Shown one piece after another: positions 58,420 through 64,000 of a stretch of DNA of 64,000 nt (position 1 is the first letter of the stretch; each line of letters opens with the position of its first letter). The DNA is taken from assembly GCA_902769875.1 (NCBI GenBank), contig CACXQV010000008.1, positions 1 to 64,000 of the forward strand, written 5' to 3'. Source of the DNA: an uncultured Bacteroidia bacterium. Its GTDB lineage: Bacteria; Bacteroidota; Bacteroidia; Bacteroidales; F082. The notes below the pieces were generated by a model. It had not been told where the DNA came from and made no database searches. It saw nothing but the letters and a program-made list of their open reading frames with translations. A program made the translations under genes and the position numbers.

Positions 58420-58429
58420 AAAAAGAAAT

Positions 58430-60922
58430 ATGAAAAAATTGTATGCTTTAATCGCGATGTGGCTTCTTGCAGGAAGTGCCTTCGCCCAAGTTCTTGTCAA
58501 TGAGACTTTTGAAAATGGTAATACTGTAGGCCAAACTCCGGTGGGCTGGATTGGCGATGGCGGCTGGAAGGCTGGTATCACCATCCCTGACGACAACGAA
58601 GCCCGTGGCAGAAAGCCGCATAGCGGCGACTGGTATATGTATGCCACCTATAACACCGATGTGTGGATTTACAAGGAAATCAATGTGACGGCTGGGAATT
58701 ATTACCGCGTTTCGTTCTGGTATGCCACTTGGCACGTCGACCACTTCAATTTGGAAGTAAAGGCAGGCGCGAGTGCCAATCCTTCTGCAATGACGGAAAC
58801 AGCAGTGTCGATGATGGTTGTTGATAATGAGGAGTTTGAGCAGACCTCGGGCGTGTTTCAGGCTGCCAGTTCAGGCTCTTACTATGTTGGCTTCCACAGC
58901 GTGGCCGACAATGGGCCTTGGTATTTATCTGTCGATGATGTTATCATTGAGCAAACCTCACAGTATAATTTTGAAATTGAACAACTTACGGCTGACACTT
59001 CTGTTTATTTCGGCGAGCCAGCCTATCTGCGTTTCCGCCTGAACAACACGGGTTCGGAGGCCGACACTTATCATTTCGACAATGTTAGCACGCTGCCCAT
59101 AGAGTTTTTCAAGGATGGCGTTGCGGTGACGGAAGTCACGGTGCCTTACAACGGCTCGGTTGAAATGGTTGCCAAGGCCACGTTGCCGATGAACCTGAAC
59201 AACAACGAAGTGGTTCACGCCACATTCGATGTCTATCCCTCCGCAATGGCACCCTCACAAAACGTTGATTTCTCGATTACTGCCTTGGCTCCTTTTGCCG
59301 ATTTCCCCTTGGATGAGGGCTTTGAAAACGACTTTGTTCCGTTTGGCTGGCAAAACAACATCACCAATGGCAATTATGCCTTCGACAGGCGTGAATCAAG
59401 TTCCACTCCGAGTGCCTTGCCTCACGACGGAAGCCAATATATGGCCCGGTTCTACACCTACACCAATCCCGAAGGCTGCTCGGCGGAGTTGGTTTCGCCC
59501 AAGATGGAGTTGAGCGAACACGACAATATTGTCCGTTTCTGGATGTTCCGCAACAGCAATCCCAACATCAATCGTCCCGACCGTATCAATGTGTATTACA
59601 ATTCGTTGCCTTGTTCTGAAGGCGGTCAGTTGCTCGGCACCATCCATCGCTGCACTTATATGGAACCTGTCGTGGCTGATGAGGATGATTGGTACGAACA
59701 TTCCTTCACTTTCGATTGCCCTGACAATTACGGTTTTATCATTTTCGAGGGCGTTAGCGGTTACGGTTGGGACCTCCTTATTGACGATATTTCCATTGAC
59801 AATTCCTCTATCGACAATGACCCGCCTACGATAGTTTCGGTAGCGGGAAATCAGACCTACGCCGATACTGAAATGAACCTCACGTTGCGCGTCCACGATG
59901 CCTCCAATATGCCCGCGACCTTGGCGGCTACCTATACGATTTGGGGCACGACCCACGATTTGACTTTCACAAGGGCTGGCAAGAATAGGGCTAACTACGA
60001 TTACACGGCCACCATTCCCGCCTACGACAACCACACTCACGGCACAATGACCGTGCAACTCGTTGACGCTTTGGGCAATAGTGCAACTTCGGAGGAAATC
60101 CCGATTCGTTGGGACTATCAAAGACCTTTGCTTTTTGAGACCTTTGAGAACACCGACGGCCTGTTTGGACTTCCCGAAGGCTGGACCACCGACGGCAACC
60201 CGACTTGGTGGGATTGGACCGTGCAAGGAACGGTATATTATACTGACTATTATGAGAATGACTTCGTGGTGAGTCCTCATCGCGGCAGCAAGCAGGCCGT
60301 GTTGGAATGGGACAACAGCGAAAGCCCTTCGGCACAAGACCAAACCTTGATTACCCCCGTGCTGACCATCACGCGCCCAACGGTGCTCCAATTCTGGACT
60401 TGGGTGCAGTACGGCACGGATGGCTATGACCATTTCGCCGTCAGGGTGTACGACACCTACAACGGCACTTGGGAGGACAAGTGGGATGCCGCCGATATGC
60501 CTTACGGACAAATCAATGCTTACAACGAACCGATTTCCATCAACTTGGATGAATACATCGGCAAGAACATCAAGATCGGCTTCAGGGGTTACAACGACTT
60601 TGGCGAGTTCTTGGCTTTCGACTGGTTTGTTGACGATGTGAAAGTGATTCCGACAGACACTACCGATGTGAATGTGAACGAGTTGGCCGCGCTGAAACTC
60701 AATGTCTATCCCAATCCTACAAAAGATGAAGTCCGTATTGAGGCTGCCAAAAACATCCAAAATGTGCAACTGATGAGCCTTACTGGTGCGCTTTTGGAGG
60801 AGAGAAAGACCAATGCGCAAAGCGTGAAACTGAATTTGGAAGGCTATTCCAAGGGCATTTATATGGTTCGCATCGTGACCAAAGACGGCGTTGCAACCAA
60901 AAAGATTAACCTGATTGAATAG
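58430..60922 (+). CDS. T9SS-sorted protein with choice-of-anchor/cleaved-adhesin domains
   Basis: 830 residues: signal MKKLYALIAMWLLAGSAFAQ. Three beta-sandwich modules follow, each opening with an F-E(N/D)xx pattern (VNETFENGNTVGQTPVGW, PLDEGFENDFVPFGWQ, LFETFENTDGLFGLPEGW) and ending in a VDDV/DDIS strand. This is characteristic of choice-of-anchor J/cleaved-adhesin domains; an Ig-like segment lies between modules two and three. The last ~75 residues are a T9SS type A sorting domain (LNVYPNPTKDEVRIE, GIYMVRIVTKDG, KKINLIE). It is probably a surface carbohydrate- or protein-binding adhesin. Confidence 0.9.
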   Translation: MKKLYALIAMWLLAGSAFAQVLVNETFENGNTVGQTPVGWIGDGGWKAGITIPDDNEARGRKPHSGDWYMYATYNTDVWIYKEINVTAGNYYRVSFWYATWHVDHFNLEVKAGASANPSAMTETAVSMMVVDNEEFEQTSGVFQAASSGSYYVGFHSVADNGPWYLSVDDVIIEQTSQYNFEIEQLTADTSVYFGEPAYLRFRLNNTGSEADTYHFDNVSTLPIEFFKDGVAVTEVTVPYNGSVEMVAKATLPMNLNNNEVVHATFDVYPSAMAPSQNVDFSITALAPFADFPLDEGFENDFVPFGWQNNITNGNYAFDRRESSSTPSALPHDGSQYMARFYTYTNPEGCSAELVSPKMELSEHDNIVRFWMFRNSNPNINRPDRINVYYNSLPCSEGGQLLGTIHRCTYMEPVVADEDDWYEHSFTFDCPDNYGFIIFEGVSGYGWDLLIDDISIDNSSIDNDPPTIVSVAGNQTYADTEMNLTLRVHDASNMPATLAATYTIWGTTHDLTFTRAGKNRANYDYTATIPAYDNHTHGTMTVQLVDALGNSATSEEIPIRWDYQRPLLFETFENTDGLFGLPEGWTTDGNPTWWDWTVQGTVYYTDYYENDFVVSPHRGSKQAVLEWDNSESPSAQDQTLITPVLTITRPTVLQFWTWVQYGTDGYDHFAVRVYDTYNGTWEDKWDAADMPYGQINAYNEPISINLDEYIGKNIKIGFRGYNDFGEFLAFDWFVDDVKVIPTDTTDVNVNELAALKLNVYPNPTKDEVRIEAAKNIQNVQLMSLTGALLEERKTNAQSVKLNLEGYSKGIYMVRIVTKDGVATKKINLIE

Positions 60923-62192
60923 GAGAGAAGCACATAGAAACCGTATCCCGCTCTATGCCAAGATTTTGCTTGGTATGGGCCTTGGCTTGGGTTTCGGCTT
61001 CTTGGCTATGGCCTTGCATTGGGAGGGGTTTGTGCATAATTGGGTGGCTCCGTTTGGGGCCATCTTTATGCGCTTGCTCAAACTGATTGCCGTGCCATTA
61101 GTGCTGGTGTCGCTTGTTTTGGGCGTGGTCAACCTGAAAGACATTCGGAATTTGTCGCGCATTGGGCTGAAAACCATATTGATATATGTTTGTACCACGA
61201 TTATTGCGGTCAGCATAGGCCTGACGATGGTCAGCCTCATCAAGCCGGGGCGGGTCTTCCCGAAAGACAAGCAAACGGAGTTTATGGAACGCTTCCAGCA
61301 GACCGTTGCGGAGCGTGAGGCACAGATGCAGCGGGTGCAGGACGATTCGCCGTTGCAGTTCGTGGTTGATATGGTGCCCGACAATATTTTCCAAGCCTTG
61401 GGCGACAACTCCAAGATGCTGCAAATCATCTTCTTTGCCTTGCTTTTCGGTGTGGCGTTGATTGTCGTTGGGTCGTCGAAAGTGCCATCAGTAGTCCGGT
61501 TTTTCCAACAGTTGGATCTTGTTTTGTTGAAAATCATCGACTTCATTATGGCTTTTGCGCCCATCGGGGTTTTTGCGCTGATGGCGGCCTTGATTGTGGA
61601 CTATGCGGGCGATGTGGGCATCATTTCCGCCTTGGGAATGTATGCGCTGACGGTCGTCTTGGCTTTGGCGGTCATCATCTTTTTGGTTTATCCCACGATT
61701 TTGAGGGTGTTCAGCAAGAAGAAGTTGGGGCAGTTTTTCCATGCCGTGTTTCCCGTGCAGATGCTGGCCTTTTCGACCAGTTCGAGTGCGGCCACCTTGC
61801 CCTTGACTTTGGAACGGACGCAAAAGCATCTCGGCGTTTCGGAGGAGGTGTCAAGTTTCGTGCTGCCTGTCGGCGTTACCATCAATATGGACGGCACGAG
61901 TTGCTATCAGGCAGTGGCGGCGGTATTTTTGGCTCAAGTGATAGGTTTGGATTTGACTTTCAGCCAAATGCTGCTCATTTTGGCCACGGCCACCATCTCG
62001 TCCATCGGAACGCCAGGCATTCCGGGAGGCTCCATTGTGATGCTGATGATTGTCCTCGATTCGGTCGGCATCCCGATTGAAGGTTTGGCCTTGATTTTGG
62101 GCATCGACAGGCCTTTGGATATGCTGCGCACCGTCGTAAATGTGACGGGCGACACTACGGTGGCTTGCGTTGTTGACGACACGAAGAAATAA
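60915..62192 (+). CDS. Dicarboxylate/amino acid:cation symporter (DAACS family)
   Basis: 425 residues with eight membrane helices and two re-entrant loops. Family motifs are AFSTSSSAATLPLTLE (Ser-rich hairpin 1), VGVTINMDGTSCYQ (helix 7), and GTPGIPGGSIVMLMIVLDSVGIP (hairpin 2), with GIDRPLDMLRTVVNVTGD in helix 8. It imports Na+- or H+-coupled C4-dicarboxylates or acidic amino acids. No in-frame ATG or GTG precedes helix 1; the first candidate is a TTG at 60915 overlapping the previous stop by 8 bp, so the start is uncertain. Confidence 0.85.
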   Translation: MNRREAHRNRIPLYAKILLGMGLGLGFGFLAMALHWEGFVHNWVAPFGAIFMRLLKLIAVPLVLVSLVLGVVNLKDIRNLSRIGLKTILIYVCTTIIAVSIGLTMVSLIKPGRVFPKDKQTEFMERFQQTVAEREAQMQRVQDDSPLQFVVDMVPDNIFQALGDNSKMLQIIFFALLFGVALIVVGSSKVPSVVRFFQQLDLVLLKIIDFIMAFAPIGVFALMAALIVDYAGDVGIISALGMYALTVVLALAVIIFLVYPTILRVFSKKKLGQFFHAVFPVQMLAFSTSSSAATLPLTLERTQKHLGVSEEVSSFVLPVGVTINMDGTSCYQAVAAVFLAQVIGLDLTFSQMLLILATATISSIGTPGIPGGSIVMLMIVLDSVGIPIEGLALILGIDRPLDMLRTVVNVTGDTTVACVVDDTKK

Positions 62193-62215
62193 GAGTTCAT
62201 TGTAAGGATTCTTTT

Positions 62216-62227
62216 AATTGTACAATT
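62216..62227. promoter_or_regulatory. Palindrome AATTGTACAATT upstream of the toxin-antitoxin promoter
   Basis: A perfect 12-bp palindrome 13 bp upstream of the -7 box, where a repressor would act. Confidence 0.5.
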
Positions 62228-62240
62228 CAAGGATTTTTCG

Positions 62241-62248
62241 TAATTTTG
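62241..62248 (+). promoter_or_regulatory. -7 box of the toxin-antitoxin operon (TAATTTTG)
   Basis: 16 bp before the antitoxin ATG at 62265. Confidence 0.55.
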
Positions 62249-62264
62249 CCAAAAATCTGATGCG

Positions 62265-62582
62265 ATGCCCTTTGAGGATTACCATAATCATAAAAACGCT
62301 GAAGTGAGGCCGAGTTTGCTTTGGGAATTCGACCTTGAGAAGTTCGATTGGCAAAAGATGCGCAATGAGGTTGTGCAGCGCGTGTTGGAACGCGGTCGGA
62401 TGGACGATTTCTATGCCATTCTCAACTTGTACGGCGTGGAGGGCGTGAAGGCAGCCTTGCGTGAAATCCCTTATATGAACGACAAGGATATGAACTTTGC
62501 CTGCATCGCGTTTGATTTGAGGAAGGAGGAACTGAAATGCTACACAAAGAAACAATCGATGCCGCTACATTGGAACTCCTGA
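62265..62582 (+). CDS. DUF6922-type antitoxin of an AbiEii-like system
   Basis: 105 residues, acidic and basic helical protein with PSLLWEFDLEKFDWQKM near the N-terminus and CYTKKQ near the C-terminus. It overlaps the toxin gene by 46 bp in another frame, typical of tightly coupled pairs. Antitoxin function is inferred from order and partner; the same arrangement is seen in the deleted locus at 48310-48728. Confidence 0.78.
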   Translation: MPFEDYHNHKNAEVRPSLLWEFDLEKFDWQKMRNEVVQRVLERGRMDDFYAILNLYGVEGVKAALREIPYMNDKDMNFACIAFDLRKEELKCYTKKQSMPLHWNS

Positions 62583-63172
62583 AAAGGCTGATGGGCGATG
62601 AACGTTTGCAAGGTTTTGAGCTTGTAGGCGGAACTTCACTTGCGCTCCAGATGGGGCATCGAATCAGCATTGATTTGGACTTGTTCACCGAAATAGAATT
62701 TGAGGCGGACGAGTTGCGTGAGTATTTGGAGCGAAACTATCATTTGCAAACGGATTATCAGGCTTTTGCGACGGTCAAAGGGGAAGTCGAGGGAGTGCAA
62801 GTGGATTGCATTGCCCACGCCTATCCTTGGTTGAAGCCTTTTGTTGTCGAGGAAGGCATTCGATTAGCCAGTTTAGAGGATATTTGTGCAATGAAGTTGA
62901 ATGCGATTGCGGGCAACGGCACAAGAATCAAGGATTTTGTGGATGTGGCTCACCTTTCTTCGAGGTTTTCGTTAGAGCAAATGCTGAAATTTTACGAAGA
63001 AAAGTATCAAGCCAACCCTTTGATGCCGTTGAAGGGAATCGTGTATTTCGCAGACATCAACAAGAATGCACCCATAAAAATGGCAAATGGAAAACCGTTG
63101 GACTGGAAAAGCATCGAGAAACGGCTTCTGGCAATGGAAAAGTTTCCGCAAAAAGTTTTCCCGCAGTTGTAA
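62537..63172 (+). CDS. AbiEii/AbiGii-type nucleotidyltransferase toxin
   Basis: 211 residues. VGGTSLALQMG (30-40) is the nucleotidyltransferase GG[T/S] loop, with IDLDLF (Asp46, Asp48) as the metal-binding pair. KLNAIAGNGTRIKDFVDV is the conserved helix of the AbiEii family, and the C-terminus is DWKSIEKRLLAMEKFP. Related toxins act by adding nucleotides to tRNA or proteins and give abortive infection or plasmid stabilisation. Intact, unlike its deleted relative at 48310-48441. Its stop codon overlaps the first GTAAAG half-site of the following regulatory region. Confidence 0.88.
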   Translation: MLHKETIDAATLELLKRLMGDERLQGFELVGGTSLALQMGHRISIDLDLFTEIEFEADELREYLERNYHLQTDYQAFATVKGEVEGVQVDCIAHAYPWLKPFVVEEGIRLASLEDICAMKLNAIAGNGTRIKDFVDVAHLSSRFSLEQMLKFYEEKYQANPLMPLKGIVYFADINKNAPIKMANGKPLDWKSIEKRLLAMEKFPQKVFPQL

Positions 63173-63223
63173 AGCACTGTAAAGTTTCTTTACACTCACT
63201 GTAAAGAATCTTTACACTTTACA
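63169..63223. promoter_or_regulatory. Tandem palindromes TGTAAAG-nnn-CTTTACA upstream of a sigma-54 promoter
   Basis: Two perfect 17-bp palindromes at 63178-63194 and 63200-63216 (22 bp apart, two helical turns), flanked by extra half-sites GTAAAG (63169) and CTTTACA (63217). Their centres lie about 110 and 90 bp upstream of the predicted transcription start, where sigma-54 activators bind. Confidence 0.7.
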
Positions 63224-63267
63224 AAAATAGGTTTTTGTAATTTATTGGTTTTTAATGTTTTACAAAT

Positions 63268-63284
63268 TTGGCACGCGGATTGCT
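63268..63284 (+). promoter_or_regulatory. Sigma-54 (RpoN) promoter of the TolC gene
   Basis: TTGGCACG-CGGA-TTGCT fits the -24/-12 consensus TGGCACG-N4-TTGC[A/T] exactly, 32 bp before the ATG at 63317. No -7 TAnnTTTG box is seen in this gap. Confidence 0.8.
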
Positions 63285-63316
63285 ATGCTATATGCAAATT
63301 TGTAAAATTGTAAAGT

Positions 63317-64000
63317 ATGAAAACCAACAAAATCGCAATTCTGACCACTTTGTTTTTGATGACGGGCGCAAATCTTACGGCGCAAGACACCGTCACGATG
63401 AACCTCAAGGAATGTATGCGCTATGCCGTGGAACACTCCACCAAAATGCGCATCCAGCAGACCGACAACCGCGACGCGCAAATCAACCGGCGCGATGCCA
63501 TTCTCGCGGCCTTCACGCCCTCGATTGACGCCGGCTCGTCGGCCTCGTTCAGTTTCGGTCGCTCCGTTGACCCCGAAACGAACACCTACATCCAAACGAC
63601 CTCTTTCGCCAATGGTTTCAGTGCCTCGGCAAGTATGGTCGTTTTCAACGGTTTTCAGGCCGTCAACAACCTGAAAATCACCAAGACGGCGCAGCAGATG
63701 GGCCTCACCAAGGCGCAGCAGATTGAAGACCAAATCTGTCTTGCCACGATGGAAGCCTACTGCAATGTGCTGTATTACACCGAAATGCAGAAAGCCCTCA
63801 AAGCGCAGGTGGCCACGGCGGAGAAGGCCGTGCAATTGGCCGCCAAACAAGAGCAATTGGGCCAAAAATCCCACGCCGATGTGGTGCAAGTGCAGAGCGA
63901 CCTCGCCGAGCGTCAATACCTGCTGACCCAATGCCGCAACCACCTCAACGACGCCTTCATCACCTTGAAGGATGTGATGTTTTGGCCTATCAAGGAACCG
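63317..64000 (+). CDS. TolC-family outer-membrane efflux protein, partial (3' end beyond window)
   Basis: 228 residues visible. Signal peptide MKTNKIAILTTLFLMTGANL, cleavage near TAQ. OEP domain start: MNLKECMRYAVEHSTKMRIQ, TPSIDAGSSASFSFGRSVDP, then long amphipathic helices (ATAEKAVQLAAKQEQLGQKS). Such Bacteroidota genes usually head an operon with a membrane-fusion protein and ABC or RND permease genes, which would lie beyond the right edge. It exports drugs, peptides or other small molecules from the periplasm. Regulated by the sigma-54 promoter just upstream. Confidence 0.92.
   Translation, partial: MKTNKIAILTTLFLMTGANLTAQDTVTMNLKECMRYAVEHSTKMRIQQTDNRDAQINRRDAILAAFTPSIDAGSSASFSFGRSVDPETNTYIQTTSFANGFSASASMVVFNGFQAVNNLKITKTAQQMGLTKAQQIEDQICLATMEAYCNVLYYTEMQKALKAQVATAEKAVQLAAKQEQLGQKSHADVVQVQSDLAERQYLLTQCRNHLNDAFITLKDVMFWPIKEP

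Noticed and set aside
1-64000. tRNA, rRNA, integrase or transposase genes
   Set aside because: None seen in the intergenic gaps or the translated frames; a covariance-model scan would be needed to exclude small RNAs.

Overview
The window looks like chromosomal DNA of an uncultured, probably anaerobic, gut- or rumen-type member of the Bacteroidales (Bacteroidota). The evidence is a set of Bacteroidota hallmarks: Por/type IX (T9SS) C-terminal sorting domains; Bacteroidota -7 boxes of the form TAnnTTTG a few bases upstream of many genes; few Shine-Dalgarno sequences; Bacteroidota-restricted families (DUF3244, DUF4834, DUF5606, DUF6922); RseC followed by an rnfBCDGEA operon; and the two-subunit PyrK/PyrD type 1B dihydroorotate dehydrogenase. 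I found no rRNA, tRNA, CRISPR array or transposase.

Layout. 1-11.5 kb (minus strand) encodes secreted surface proteins: two large tandem paralogues with PKD/Ig-like modules (the first runs off the left edge), then a unit of a DUF3244 protein followed by two copies of a lipoprotein plus T9SS-protein pair. 11.5-13.4 kb is a TPR lipoprotein with a membrane segment and a C-terminal helix-turn-helix. 13.5-20.5 kb is the Rnf ion-pumping ferredoxin:NAD oxidoreductase with RseC, interrupted by an AAA ATPase. 20.5-30.6 kb holds envelope polysaccharide genes (YihY, flippase, three glycosyltransferases, a YfhO-type membrane protein, a methyltransferase), ending in a nine-unit palindromic repeat array next to rpmH. 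31-35.4 kb carries PepD, a small lipoprotein, a zinc metallopeptidase and a glycosyltransferase.

35.5-38.4 kb is a compact three-gene operon: a close relative of the vertebrate steroid 5-alpha-reductase, an Old Yellow Enzyme-type flavin reductase and a short-chain dehydrogenase. It is the most attractive metabolic system in the window, a candidate for A-ring reduction of bile acids or other 3-oxo-delta4 steroids. 38.5-47.5 kb is mostly housekeeping (DUF5606, PyrK-PyrD, MurB, two glycosyltransferases, FtsE, two TPM-domain proteins), with an ATPase cassette bracketed by three copies of a double palindrome.

47.5-64 kb is accessory: two FISUMP-like lipoproteins with a deleted toxin-antitoxin locus between them, HtpG, a third AAA ATPase with an inverted-repeat promoter, an AlbA_2/Schlafen-like regulator with a variable heptapeptide array, a methyltransferase, a DUF1016 nuclease, a T9SS adhesin-like protein, a dicarboxylate/amino-acid symporter, an intact AbiEii-type toxin-antitoxin pair, and the start of a TolC gene. 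The TolC gene is preceded by a textbook sigma-54 promoter with tandem upstream palindromes.
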